From: UBA1543 sp964596375
GTDB lineage: Bacteria; Pseudomonadota; Zetaproteobacteria; Mariprofundales; Mariprofundaceae
NCBI GenBank assembly: GCA_964596375.1
Contig: CAZQTO010000032.1
Coordinates: 1-19,622, forward strand
Length of the DNA stretch: 19,622 nucleotides
Direction: 5' to 3'
Numbering within the stretch: the stretch's first letter is position 1; the number at the start of each line of letters is the position of its first letter. Shown one piece after another: positions 1 to 9,800 of this stretch. The notes beneath the pieces are model-generated. The model saw only the letters and a list, made by a program, of their open reading frames with translations, was not told where the DNA came from and searched no databases. The position numbers and the translations under genes were made by a program.

Positions 1-337
1 TGTACTCGATGAAATCCCCGGGCAGACCGATGATGCGCTTGATGTAGTCCTTGCTGCGATCCTCGGGATAATCGAATACCGCCACATCGCCACGCTTCGG
101 CGGATGGGCGAAAAACTGCAGATCGGTGAAAGGCACACGCAGGCCGTAGGGATAGCGCAGGACGAAAAGATAATCGCCGACTTCCAGCGTCGGGACCATG
201 CTCGACGATGGAATCTTGAAGGGTGCGACCACAAAGCTGCGTACCAGAATGGCGATAACCGCCACCACCAGCAGTGATTCCAGCCATTCCCGCCATACCG
301 GCTTACTATGTTTGGATGAACCGAATTCTGATGACAC
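1..337 (-). CDS. lepB: Signal peptidase I, N-terminal part (runs off left edge)
   Basis: Partial gene: only the first 112 codons lie in the window. The product is the inner-membrane protease that removes Sec/Tat signal peptides on the periplasmic side. Translating the minus strand from a GTG at 337 gives a single N-terminal membrane segment at about residues 19-37, then PSSSMVPTL with the nucleophile Ser46. After it come a GDYLFV stretch and DYIKRIIGLPGD, whose Lys is the general base of the Ser/Lys dyad. The GTG start is chosen because a GAGGAG ribosome site lies just upstream and because the lepA stop TAG shares its last G with this GTG, a typical translational coupling. No ATG upstream competes. 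Family membership is secure; length and C-terminus cannot be judged. Confidence 0.93.
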   Translation of the reverse strand, partial: MSSEFGSSKHSKPVWREWLESLLVVAVIAILVRSFVVAPFKIPSSSMVPTLEVGDYLFVLRYPYGLRVPFTDLQFFAHPPKRGDVAVFDYPEDRSKDYIKRIIGLPGDFIEY

Positions 338-2160
338 TAACTCTCCTCGCCCAGCCTGAGTACGGCCAGAAATGCCTCCTGCGGCACCTCCACACTACCG
401 ATGGACTTCATGCGTTTCTTGCCCGCCTTCTGCTTCTCGAGCAATTTACGTTTCCTTGTAATATCGCCGCCATAGCATTTGGCCGTCACATTCTTGCGTA
501 CGGCCTTGACCGTCTCGCGAGCCAAGATACGGCCGCCAATGGCTGCCTGCAAGGGAACATCGAACTGCTGCCTCGGAATCAGTTCGCGCAGCTTCTTCAC
601 CAGCTCCCGCCCGCGCGATTCGGCAATCGAGCGATGCACGATCAGCGAAAGTGCATCCACAGGCTCCGCATGCACCAGAATATCAAGTTTAACCACTTCA
701 CTGGCCTGAAATCCTGAAAGCTCGTAATCCATCGAGGCATAGCCGCGCGACAGGGATTTCAGCCTGTCGTAAAAATCGATCACCATCTCGGCCAGCGGCA
801 GCTCATAGGTCAGCATCACCCTTCCCTGCCCGATAAAGGTCATGTTCTGCTGTATGCCGCGCCTTGTCTGGCACAGCTTCATCATCACGCCGACAAACTC
901 CTCCGGCATGAAGATATTGGCCTTGACCATCGGCTCTTCGATGTGCGCGATGGTCACCGGATCGGGAAACTCGCTCGGATTGGAGGTTTCAAAGCTGGTT
1001 CCATTGGTCAGGGTCATGCGATAGATCACGCTCGGAGCCGTGGTAATCAGATCCAGATTGTATTCGCGCTCCAGCCGCTCCTGCACAATCTCCATATGCA
1101 GCATGCCCAAAAACCCGCAGCGGAAGCCAAGGCCCAGGGCCGATGAGTTTTCAGGCTCGAAGGTGAAGGCAGGGTCGTTCAGGTGCAGCTTTTCAAGGGA
1201 ATCGCGCAGATCGGCATAATCGGCCGAATCCACCGGATAAAGCCCCGAGAACACCATGGGCTGCGGCTCGCGGTAACCGGGCAGCGCTGTCTCGGCAGGG
1301 TTTTTAAGCAGGGTGACGGTATCGCCCACCTTCAGGTCGGCCAGTTGCTTGATACCGGCAATCATGAAGCCCACCGTGCCCGAGCCCAGTTGCGGCACGG
1401 AAAAAGGAGCTGGCAGGAACACGCCCACATCCTGTATCTCGTAGGCAGCAGCCGTGGTCATCGACATCAGACGAATCTTGTCGCCCTTCTTCATCACACC
1501 GTCAAACACGCGCACCAGCGCCACAGCACCGACATAGGAATCGAACCACGAATCGACCACCAGCGCGCGCAGAGGCCGCTCATTGTGATTCTTCGGCGGC
1601 GGGATACGCAGGGCAATGGCTTCGAGCACATCATGAATGCCTTCGCCTGTTTTGGCGGACACGGCAATGGCCTCGGAGGCATCGAGACCTATCACATCTT
1701 CGATTTGCCTTTTGGCCTCTTCGATATCGGCGCTGGGTAAATCGATTTTGTTGATCACCGGAATGATTTCCAGATTGTTTTCCAGCGCCAGATACACATT
1801 GGCCAGGGTCTGCGCTTCCACGCCCTGTGTGGCATCGACAATCAGCAGCGCACCTTCGCAGGCCTGCAGCGAGCGTGACACCTCGTAGGCAAAATCCACA
1901 TGCCCGGGTGTGTCGATAAGATTGAAGGTGTAGATATTTCCGTCGTTTGCCTTGTATTGCAGGGTGGCAGTCTGCGCCTTGATGGTAATGCCGCGCTCCT
2001 GCTCCAGATCCATCGAATCGAGCACCTGCTTCTTCATCTGGCGTTCGGCCAGTGCACCCGTCTCCTCGATCAGACGATCGGCAAGGGTCGACTTGCCGTG
2101 GTCGATATGGGCAATAATGGAGAAGTTGCGGGTTTTCTGTTGGGCGTCCAGTTCAATCAT
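337..2160 (-). CDS. lepA: Elongation factor 4 (LepA), ribosome-associated GTPase
   Basis: 607 residues, the usual length for LepA/EF4, a translational GTPase that acts on elongating or assembling ribosomes. The G1 P-loop AHIDHGKST is at residues 17-25, DTPGH (G3) near residue 84, and NKID (G4) near residue 136. EF-G-like domains follow, and the C-terminal Lys/Arg-rich LepA-specific tail includes TRKRKLLEKQKAGKKRMK. The start ATG fits the family N-terminus (a short leader before NFSIIAHIDHGK), although no strong ribosome site precedes it. lepB follows with a one-base overlap, the common lepA-lepB operon order. The gene is divergent from korA, with 165 nt between the two starts. Confidence 0.97.
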   Translation of the reverse strand: MIELDAQQKTRNFSIIAHIDHGKSTLADRLIEETGALAERQMKKQVLDSMDLEQERGITIKAQTATLQYKANDGNIYTFNLIDTPGHVDFAYEVSRSLQACEGALLIVDATQGVEAQTLANVYLALENNLEIIPVINKIDLPSADIEEAKRQIEDVIGLDASEAIAVSAKTGEGIHDVLEAIALRIPPPKNHNERPLRALVVDSWFDSYVGAVALVRVFDGVMKKGDKIRLMSMTTAAAYEIQDVGVFLPAPFSVPQLGSGTVGFMIAGIKQLADLKVGDTVTLLKNPAETALPGYREPQPMVFSGLYPVDSADYADLRDSLEKLHLNDPAFTFEPENSSALGLGFRCGFLGMLHMEIVQERLEREYNLDLITTAPSVIYRMTLTNGTSFETSNPSEFPDPVTIAHIEEPMVKANIFMPEEFVGVMMKLCQTRRGIQQNMTFIGQGRVMLTYELPLAEMVIDFYDRLKSLSRGYASMDYELSGFQASEVVKLDILVHAEPVDALSLIVHRSIAESRGRELVKKLRELIPRQQFDVPLQAAIGGRILARETVKAVRKNVTAKCYGGDITRKRKLLEKQKAGKKRMKSIGSVEVPQEAFLAVLRLGEES

Positions 2161-2325
2161 CGGGCGGCAGTGTAGCGGCGCATCTGCTCATGTGCCAATA
2201 CATCCATGCGCCGATCGCCCTAAGTCCCAAGGCAGGCCGGAAAATGCCGTATTAATTGCTGCATTTGCTCAGCAGGCTGCTACACTCAGATCAAGATACG
2301 GCCTACCGGGATAGAGCATAGCGAG

Positions 2326-4056
2326 ATGGCAAACAATAACCTGATCATACGAATCGCCGGCGACGGAGGCGAAGGCATCATCTCTACCGGCGATTTTATT
2401 GCCGCCGCCTGCGCCCGCTCGGGGCTTGAGGTATACACCTTCAAAACCTTTCCCGCCGAGGTGCGCGGCGGCTACGCCATGTATCAGGTGAGAACAGGAA
2501 ACGCGGCCCTGCACAATCCGGGCAACACCTTCGATATCTTCTGTGCCCTGAACAGCGAGGCTTTCGAAATCAACCGGGATCGCCTGACCCCCGGCACAGC
2601 AGTGGTTTATGACGACACCTTCAGCCCGGAGATTCCCGAGGGTGTGCATGCCTATCCCATCCCAATGACCGTGACCTCCAAACAACTGGGACTGAAAAAG
2701 GCCAAAAATATGGTGGCACTCGGCGCCCTGTCCCACCTGTTCGACATCCCCGCCAAGGCCCTGAAGAAGGTGCTGGCCGATACCTTCGCCTCCAAAGGGG
2801 AGGATGTGGTGCAGGCCAATCTGGCGGCTTTTGAGAAGGGTGCAGAGCAGGCCGAGGATTTGCGTAAAACGGATACATGGAAGCTTCCCAAGGCCTCAAA
2901 AAGCAAGAAAGCCAAAGACGTCATCATGCTGTCGGGCAATCAGGCCATCGGTCTTGGCGCGCTGATTGCCGGCCTTGATTTCTATTCGGCCTACCCCATC
3001 ACCCCGGCCAGCGAGATTGCTAAATATCTGGCCGTAAACCTGCCCAAGATGGGTGGCACGCTGATTCAGGCCGAGGATGAAATTGCCTCGATTTCGCAGG
3101 TGGTTGGTGCATCCTTTGCCGGTAAAAAGGCCATGACCGCCACCAGCGGCCCGGGGCTTTCGCTGATGAGCGAGATGCTGGGCTTTGCCTTCATGAGCGA
3201 GGCCCCCGTGGTGGTGGTGAATGTGCAGCGCGGCGGCCCATCCACGGGTCTGCCCACCAAGCATGAGCAATCCGATCTGTTTGCGGCTGTGTATGGCAGT
3301 CACGGCGATGCAGCACGCATCGTGCTTTCTGTCGAGAACGTGGCCGATTGTGTGTCGATGACCGTGGATGCCCTGAATCTGGCCGAGACCTATGCCTGCC
3401 CGGTCATCCTGCTATCAGAGAGTTCACTGGCCTTTTCCTCGCAGACCATCCCCACTCCGGACCCGGATCACATCAAGGTGGTCGAGCGCAAGCGCTGGGA
3501 TGGCGAGGGTGAATACCATCGTTATGCCATGACCGAGGATTTTATCTCGCCGATGGCCGACCCGGGCACGCCCTGTGCCCTGCATATCGCCACGGGGCTG
3601 GAACACAATGCCGATGGCACGCCGAACTATGCAGCGGCCACGCACGAGGCCATGACTGCCAAGCGCTTTGATAAACTCAAAGCCCTGCCGGATGCATACA
3701 TGCCTGTAGAAATCGATGCCGCCAGAGGGGCTGAAAAAGACGAAAAGGCCGATGTCGGCATCATAGCATGGGGAAGTTCCATCGGCGTGGTGCGCGAGGC
3801 CATTACTGCGCTTAGGGCCGATGGCATCAAGGTAAAGGGCTTCTATCCCAAGCTCATCTGGCCCATGCAGGTGGCGCAGTTCGAGGCCTTTGCGAAAACC
3901 TGCAGGACCGTGCTGGTCGTCGAGATCAACCATCAGGGGCAACTGGCCCATCTCATCCGTGCAGCAAGCACGCTTAATCCGGTGTCGCACGCCGTGTGCG
4001 GCGGCCTGCCCTTCACGCCGGCGCAGATCGGGGCCAAGGTCAGGGAATTGTTGTGA
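2326..4056 (+). CDS. korA: 2-oxoacid (probably 2-oxoglutarate):ferredoxin oxidoreductase, gamma-alpha fused subunit
   Basis: 576 residues. Residues 1 to about 180 form the gamma domain (IAGDGGEGIISTGDF, then TFPAEVRGG). A Lys-rich linker at about 188-197 leads to the alpha domain, with AYPITPASE at 222-230 (the YPITP 2-oxoacid-binding motif) and AEDEIAS and ATSGPG at about 249-277. With KorB it would catalyse CoA-dependent oxidative decarboxylation of 2-oxoglutarate, or in reverse the ferredoxin-driven carboxylation used in the reductive TCA cycle. The gamma-alpha fusion is common in bacterial KorA. Substrate is inferred from overall similarity, so pyruvate or branched 2-oxoacids are not excluded. 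The first ATG is taken because it directly precedes the conserved gamma-domain start; the ribosome site is weak. korB follows after 23 nt. Confidence 0.93.
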   Translation: MANNNLIIRIAGDGGEGIISTGDFIAAACARSGLEVYTFKTFPAEVRGGYAMYQVRTGNAALHNPGNTFDIFCALNSEAFEINRDRLTPGTAVVYDDTFSPEIPEGVHAYPIPMTVTSKQLGLKKAKNMVALGALSHLFDIPAKALKKVLADTFASKGEDVVQANLAAFEKGAEQAEDLRKTDTWKLPKASKSKKAKDVIMLSGNQAIGLGALIAGLDFYSAYPITPASEIAKYLAVNLPKMGGTLIQAEDEIASISQVVGASFAGKKAMTATSGPGLSLMSEMLGFAFMSEAPVVVVNVQRGGPSTGLPTKHEQSDLFAAVYGSHGDAARIVLSVENVADCVSMTVDALNLAETYACPVILLSESSLAFSSQTIPTPDPDHIKVVERKRWDGEGEYHRYAMTEDFISPMADPGTPCALHIATGLEHNADGTPNYAAATHEAMTAKRFDKLKALPDAYMPVEIDAARGAEKDEKADVGIIAWGSSIGVVREAITALRADGIKVKGFYPKLIWPMQVAQFEAFAKTCRTVLVVEINHQGQLAHLIRAASTLNPVSHAVCGGLPFTPAQIGAKVRELL

Positions 4057-4079
4057 AGAAAACAGTTCAGGGAGCTGTT

Positions 4080-4955
4080 ATGAAAAATGAACCCGTTGAG
4101 GCTGTGCCCATGCGCCCCAAGGACTATGAGTCGGGCGTGCATCCGGTGTGGTGTGCCGGCTGCGGCAACTACGGCGTGCTCTCCGGCCTGTATCGCGCGC
4201 TGGCCGAGTTGAATGTCGACCCGACGAATCTGGTCAATGTATCGGGTATCGGCTGCTCCTCACGCCTGCCCTACTTCCTCAAGGCATATAAGATGCACAC
4301 TCTGCACGGACGTGCAGGCCCCGTGGCCACCGGCGTGCAGCTAGCCCGTCCCGATCTGAAGGTACTGGTCACCGGTGGTGATGGCGACGGATTCTCCATC
4401 GGCGGCGGCCATATGCCGCATCTGGCACGCACCAATGTGAATCTCACCTATGTCTTAATGGATAATCACATCTACGGCCTGACCAAGGGGCAAAGCTCGC
4501 CCACTTCACGCCGCATCATGAAGGCCTACACCACCCCCTACGGCGGCATCGAGGAGCCGATGCGCCCATTACTCTATATGCTGACCTATGGCGCCACCTA
4601 TGTGGCACAGGCTTACTCCGGTAATGCGAAGATGTGTGCCGAACTCATCAAGGGCGGATTGGAGCATAAGGGCTTTGCCTATATCCATATCCTCAGTCCC
4701 TGCATCACCTTCAATAAAATCGACACTGCCGATTATTTCAAGGACATCATCAAGGATATCCCGGAAAAGCATGACGTGACCGACCTGCACAAAGCCATGC
4801 ACCTGATCTACAAGTTCAAGGACAAGGAACCGGTCGGCCTGCTCTACAAAAGCCATCGCCCGACCCTGGATACCATCATGGCCGACCTCGTCACCCAGGC
4901 CGGCGGCTCGAAGGATTACGACATCCGCAAGATCATCGACCAGGCAAGACCATAG
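4080..4955 (+). CDS. korB: 2-oxoacid (probably 2-oxoglutarate):ferredoxin oxidoreductase, beta subunit
   Basis: 291 residues from the ATG at 4080, which has a CAGGGAG ribosome site. The open frame extends 28 codons further upstream into korA, but that part is not family-like. It is the thiamine diphosphate and [4Fe-4S] subunit. WCAGCGNYG gives Cys25 and Cys28, IGCSSR gives Cys59, and LSPC gives Cys208, matching the four cluster ligands of the family. The thiamine motif GGDGDGFSIGG starts at residue 99 and ends in the downstream MDNHIYGLTKGQ. No separate ferredoxin-domain delta subunit is seen, as expected for the two-subunit KorAB type. The enzyme is normally oxygen-sensitive, which makes the bacteriohemerythrin 45 nt downstream notable. 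Confidence 0.94.
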   Translation: MKNEPVEAVPMRPKDYESGVHPVWCAGCGNYGVLSGLYRALAELNVDPTNLVNVSGIGCSSRLPYFLKAYKMHTLHGRAGPVATGVQLARPDLKVLVTGGDGDGFSIGGGHMPHLARTNVNLTYVLMDNHIYGLTKGQSSPTSRRIMKAYTTPYGGIEEPMRPLLYMLTYGATYVAQAYSGNAKMCAELIKGGLEHKGFAYIHILSPCITFNKIDTADYFKDIIKDIPEKHDVTDLHKAMHLIYKFKDKEPVGLLYKSHRPTLDTIMADLVTQAGGSKDYDIRKIIDQARP

Positions 4956-5000
4956 GCAGATAGGATGTAGAGATTAGAAAGGTCAATTGGAGGGGCTAAA

Positions 5001-5417
5001 ATGGGAACAAAACCTTGGGGAACCGAGTGGGCAGATGCGCTCAGCATGTCCAATCCTGAAATTGATGCCGAACACAAACACTTCATCGATCTGGTCAATA
5101 TGCTCAACAGGGAAATCGCCAGCCAACAGCGCGATAAAGACAATATTCTGCGCATCATGGGGCTGATTCTTGAGGACGCGAAGACTCACTTCGCGCATGA
5201 GGAAAGGTTATTCGAAGAAAAAGCCTACCCGAAGACAGAAGAGCATACCGAAATCCACACCAGTCTCATCAAGACACTTGAGCAGGGATTGGAGGACATC
5301 CGCAATACGGATCATATCAAACGCTGGGTTGAAGTCGGTCTGGCTACCGAGGCCGCGCTGGTCAACCATATGGTCGACGAAGACACCCAATACATCAGCT
5401 ACCTGCGCACCGACTAA
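5001..5417 (+). CDS. Bacteriohemerythrin (copy 1)
   Basis: 138 residues, single domain, no signal peptide, so cytosolic. All seven di-iron ligands of the hemerythrin fold are present: His25, His63 with Glu67 (HxxxE), His82 with His86 (HxxxH), and His123 with Asp128 (HxxxxD). It should bind O2 reversibly, for storage, delivery, sensing or scavenging. The ATG has a strong GGAGGGG ribosome site. It starts 45 nt after korB with no terminator visible between them and is followed by a hairpin with a T-run, so it may be the last gene of a korAB-hemerythrin unit. It is about 83% identical to the copy at 11234-11650, and the N-terminal 57 residues differ only at positions 2-4. Confidence 0.95.
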   Translation: MGTKPWGTEWADALSMSNPEIDAEHKHFIDLVNMLNREIASQQRDKDNILRIMGLILEDAKTHFAHEERLFEEKAYPKTEEHTEIHTSLIKTLEQGLEDIRNTDHIKRWVEVGLATEAALVNHMVDEDTQYISYLRTD

Positions 5418-5440
5418 GCCACTGCAACACCTCCATATGC

Positions 5441-5462
5441 GTTAGGGATGCTCTAACTTTTT
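5441..5462 (+). terminator. Rho-independent terminator after bacteriohemerythrin copy 1
   Basis: A seven-pair stem (GTTAGGG pairing with CTCTAAC, including one G-T wobble) with a 3-nt loop is followed immediately by five T. It sits 23 nt after the hemerythrin stop. The equivalent region after hemerythrin copy 2 lacks it. Confidence 0.7.
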
Positions 5463-5479
5463 CAAAGCATGCCTAGAGG

Positions 5480-5503
5480 CTACTCCTTTACCGCCTGTGC
5501 AGC
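5480..5503 (-). pseudogene. Possible relic of the 3' end of the double-TRASH gene
   Basis: Read on the minus strand, these 24 nt encode AAQAVKE-stop, against AMQAVKE-stop at the end of the intact gene at 11680-12198. In both places the tail lies just downstream of, and convergent with, a hemerythrin gene. Five of 24 bases differ, mostly at third codon positions. The region just after both hemerythrin stops (gccactg-aaca) is also similar. This suggests the duplicated block once included part of the neighbouring gene. The match is short, so chance is possible. Confidence 0.4.
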
Positions 5504-5516
5504 CTGAAATAGCCCT

Positions 5517-6815
5517 TTATCCGCCGGCCAACACCACCCTGTTGCGGCCTGCTTCCTTGGCACGATAGAGGGCTTCGTCAGCCTTTTTCAGCAACTGATC
5601 GAGATCCTCTACGGTGTCGGACAGGCTACTTACCCCGATACTCAGGGTGCAACCGATGCTCTGCCCATCACCCAAAGGTACAGCAAGTTCGCCAGCGCTT
5701 GCTCTGATTCGTTCGGCCAGTTGTATCGCCTGCTCCTGATCGCTCTCCAGTGGCAAAATGGCGAATTCCTCGCCACCCATCCGCCCCATGATGTCGCTTT
5801 CCCGCAACTGGCCAACGCACAAACCGGCTATCGCTTTCAACACCTCGTCACCGGCAGCATGGCCATAGGTATCGTTGATATCCTTGAAACGATCAAAATC
5901 AATCATGATCAGGGACAGGGACTTGCCGTAGCGCTGGGCACGGCTTAACTCCTTCTGTCCGGTTCCCATGAAATGGCGGCGGTTGGATATGCCGGTCAGG
6001 TAATCGGTTGTCCCCATGATGCGCAGACTCTCCTCCAGTGCCTTGCGCTCGCGGATATCGAGAAAGCTTTCGACCAGCTGCTCGCGCCCGTGAATAAATA
6101 TTTTGGTCACTGTCTTCAGCACCGGCACCAGATTGCCTCGTGTGGTAACAATCACACGCTCGGCGTTGTCCACCGCCAGATGCAGGTCTGTAATCGGGCA
6201 TTTGCCGCATTCGGCAGCACAAATGAACTTGTGGCATACATGACCCAGCACATCCTCTTTCTCCGCTTCGATCATCTCCAGCGCCTTGGTGTTGATGTCG
6301 ATGATCTGATGGGTCTCGGCATCAACAATGAAAATGCCCATCTGTATCTCTTCGAGTATGGTCTTCAGTGAAGCCTCGCTTTCCTGCAACGCTTCCTCGG
6401 CTTTTTTCTCATCGGTCAGATCATTGTAGATGGTCATGAGCTGCCCGGAAGGCAGCTTGCAGACGTAGTTTTCGCGCCAGCCCTGAATACGACTATCGGC
6501 GTAAAGCTTGGCCGGGAAGCTTTCGGCAACACCTGTCTGCCAGACTCGCCGCATCACCTCCAGCAGCCCGAACTCCCGCACCCTCGGAAATGCCTCGGTT
6601 AAACGCTTGCCGATGATCTGTTCACGCTCCACCTGCTCGATATCCGCTGCCGTCTGGTTGAACCAGTTGATGATGAAATCGCTTCCCTCTTCGATTGCCT
6701 GATAGATGGCGACACCGCTGATCATGTGCTCGAACATCGTACGGCACATCGCTTCACAATCATGGATGCCGCCTGTACCCGAATCCCTGCTGTTCATTGG
6801 GCCTTTGCTGACCAT
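5517..6815 (-). CDS. PAS-PAS-GGDEF diguanylate cyclase with a four-cysteine PAS motif
   Basis: 432 residues, no membrane segment. PAS domain 1 spans about 23-137 and PAS domain 2 about 144-258. A GGDEF domain covers about 262-430, with MIDFDRFKDINDTYGH, the active-site GGEEF at 347-351, and an RxxD inhibitory site (RESD, 338-341) five residues before it. It should make c-di-GMP from two GTP under product feedback. PAS 2 carries Cys194, Cys199, Cys203 and Cys206 beside His192 and His195, suggesting a metal- or redox-responsive sensor; the ligand is unknown. The start at 6815 has a good AAAGGAGA site; the Met at codon 7 does not. It lies 36 nt downstream of the GGDEF-EAL gene, so the two are probably co-transcribed. 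Confidence 0.92.
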   Translation of the reverse strand: MVSKGPMNSRDSGTGGIHDCEAMCRTMFEHMISGVAIYQAIEEGSDFIINWFNQTAADIEQVEREQIIGKRLTEAFPRVREFGLLEVMRRVWQTGVAESFPAKLYADSRIQGWRENYVCKLPSGQLMTIYNDLTDEKKAEEALQESEASLKTILEEIQMGIFIVDAETHQIIDINTKALEMIEAEKEDVLGHVCHKFICAAECGKCPITDLHLAVDNAERVIVTTRGNLVPVLKTVTKIFIHGREQLVESFLDIRERKALEESLRIMGTTDYLTGISNRRHFMGTGQKELSRAQRYGKSLSLIMIDFDRFKDINDTYGHAAGDEVLKAIAGLCVGQLRESDIMGRMGGEEFAILPLESDQEQAIQLAERIRASAGELAVPLGDGQSIGCTLSIGVSSLSDTVEDLDQLLKKADEALYRAKEAGRNRVVLAGG

Positions 6816-6851
6816 CGATATTCTCCTTTCGCAATCAATGCGTTTACCACT

Positions 6852-9800
6852 TCAGCGGTCCCCACCTTTGCCATATAGCTGTGCAAAATCGTCAGCCGGA
6901 ATCGGCATGCTGAATAAATAACCCTGAACCTCGTTGCATTCAAATTCCTTCAGCAGTTGCAACTGCGCATCGCTCTCCACGCCTTCAGCAATGACATTGA
7001 GTTGCAGCGTATGACCAAGCTGGATAATAGCCTTTACGATGGCTGCATCCCCGGGATTCTCTACCATGTCACAAACAAACGACTGATCCACCTTGAGCTT
7101 GTCCACCGCCAATTGCTGCAGATAGGAGAAACTGGAATAGCCGGTTCCAAAATCATCGATCGAAAGTTTGACACCGATTTCCTTCAGCTGATGCATCGTG
7201 TCCACAACTATATCGATGTCATGCAAAAGAATGGATTCGGTCAGTTCCAGTTCAAGACAGTTAGCAGGCAGTCCTGATTGCTCAAGAGCATGGGCAACTG
7301 TTTCAACGATATCACCGCGCTGGAACTGGATGGCAGAGAGGTTCACAGCAACGACATTAGGCGACAATTCACTGGCTTCACGCCACGCCTGCATCTGTCT
7401 GCATGCTTCATTGAGAATCCATGTGCCAAGAGGAATGATAAGGCCGCTCCGCTCAGCAAGCGGAATGAATCTGATCGGGGAAATCAGTCCTTGCTCTGGA
7501 TGCAGCCAGCGTACCAAAGCTTCAGCTCCGATGACCCGCCCACTGAACGTATCTAACTGCGGCTGGTAGTACACCCGGAATTCCTGACTCTCCAGCGCCT
7601 GACGCATTTGCCCCTGCAACTGTATATTCTCCAGTGCGCTGACATTCATTTCATCGGTGAAAAAGCGATAGGTGTTTCGCCCGGCATTCTTGGCATATTG
7701 CAGGGATGTCTCGGCCTGCCTGATCAGTATGTCGAATTTCTTGCCATCATTCGGAAAGATGGTGATACCGATACTGGCGCTGACAATTAAGGTGTTGGCA
7801 TTGATTCTGAACGGCTCTGCAAAGCTGTCGATAATTTTCTGGGCAATGGTTTCGACAATGGCCTGATCACTTATATCATTCAAAAGGATGGTAAATTCGT
7901 CCCCTGCGTCGCGGCTGATCGTATCGGTTTCCGGCATGCAGGTTTGCAAGCGGTCGACCACCTGAACTAGCAACTGGTCGGCCATGGCTCGTCCCAGACT
8001 GTCATTGACCTGTTGAAAGTTGTCGATGTCGAGAAAGAGTATAGCCAGTCCCAGCCTGCGCCGTTTAGCCTCCACCTTTGCCTGCTCGAAACGGTCATGC
8101 AACAGGGTACGGTTGGGCATACCGGTCAACGCATCGTGATGCGCCATGAAATCCAGCTTCTCTTCCGCCATCACCTGGGCAGCAAGTGAACGATGCGTAC
8201 GGATGCCATAGGCAAGATCACTGGCCAATTCTTCCAGCATGGCCACCTCATCAATACTGAATGCGTCGGGCTCGGAGGCATAAACAGCGAGTACACCCAA
8301 CAGGTTTTCGTGGGCGATAAGCGGCAGGGCGATGCTCGAATGGTAGCCGCGCTTGATAGCGGCTTCGCGCCAGAGAGCCATCTTCGGATTCTTCTGACAA
8401 TCCTGATTGACAACCGTTTTTCCGGTTCTTATCGCAGTGCCGGTAGGTCCCTGCCCGCGATCGGTATCTGCCCATGTGATATTGACACCCTCCAGATATC
8501 CCTCTTCGTAACCTGATCGCGCGACCGGCCGCACGCTCTTGTCGGCATCGTCCTCCGGCACCCCCACCCAGGCCATCACATAACCACCGGTTTCGACTAT
8601 CATCCGGCACATATCGTTGAGCAGATTCGTCTCTTCGGTGGCACGCACCAGCACCGAATTACAGGCGCTGATGGTGCGCAACGCACGATTGGCCCGGCGC
8701 AGATCCTTCTCCGCCAGTTTCTGCTCTGTGATGTCATCGTAGATACCCAGCAGGCCGAAGACCCGGCCGTCACTCCTGCGCAACGGCACCTTGGATGTAC
8801 GCAGCCAGATTTGCCTGCCGTCCGGGGTCGTCTGCGGTTCCTCAAAGCCGAGCTTGGCTTCGCCAGTCGCCATCACGCGATAATCATCGGCACGATAAAG
8901 ATCAGCCTGCTCCCGCCACCCCATGTCGGAATCGCTCTTGCCGATCAACTCTTCCGGCTGCGTCAGCCCGGCATCTTCGGCAAAAGCACTGTTGCAGCCC
9001 AGATAGCGGGATTCGGTATCCTTCCAGAAAACCCGCACCGGTGCGTGTTCGATAATGGAGCGAAGCAGATCCTTTGATGCGATGATCTCTTCCTGAGCCC
9101 GTCTGCGCTCGGTGATATCATCGATCATGCAGAGATGGCGCGGTGAAATGATTTTCTCGCCTCGTAACGGTGCAATCTTCATGCTGACCCAGACAGTGGA
9201 CCCGTCCGGACGTATGTATCGCTTATCCATCGTGAAGCCGGAAATCTTTCCGGCATTCAACAAGGCCATGTTATCAATATCTTCCTGCACATCGTCCGGA
9301 TGGGTAATCGTCATCCAGTCGGCCTCTTTCATCTCTTCGACAGACCTGCCGGCGATCTCCGCAAATCTGAGGTTGAGTTCAAGGATTTTCCCGCTGAGGG
9401 AATCGATCAGCGCCATGCCCAAAGGAGCTTGTTGAAAGACGGTGCCGAAGCGCTCCTGACTTAACCTGATTGCCTCCTCCGCCTGCCTGCGGCCGGTGAT
9501 ATCCATGGTGGTGCCGACGGAGCGCAGGGGCTTGCCGTTCCCGTCGTAATAGGTCATGCAGCGTTCATTGACCCATTTCACCGACCCGTCCGGCATCAGC
9601 AGACGATGCTCGATGTCGTAAGGCGTTTTGTTTTCCACCGATGCCGTATACACCCTGTCCACATACTTGCGGTCGTCCGGATGCACCCTTTCCAGGAAGG
9701 TTTCATAGGTGTTTCCCTCGCCCGGCTGCATGCCGAAGATGCGGTAATTCTCGTCCGACCACCACAAATCATTAGCGACCAGGTCAAGCTCCCAGCTTCC

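Noticed and set aside
274..717. Plus-strand open frame of 147 codons
   Set aside because: It lies over the lepB start and the lepA 3' end on the opposite strand and its translation has no family-like features; it is a shadow of the real genes.
1183..1740. Plus-strand open frame of 185 codons within lepA
   Set aside because: Antisense to a well-conserved GTPase gene; His/Arg-rich composition is typical of a reverse-strand shadow.
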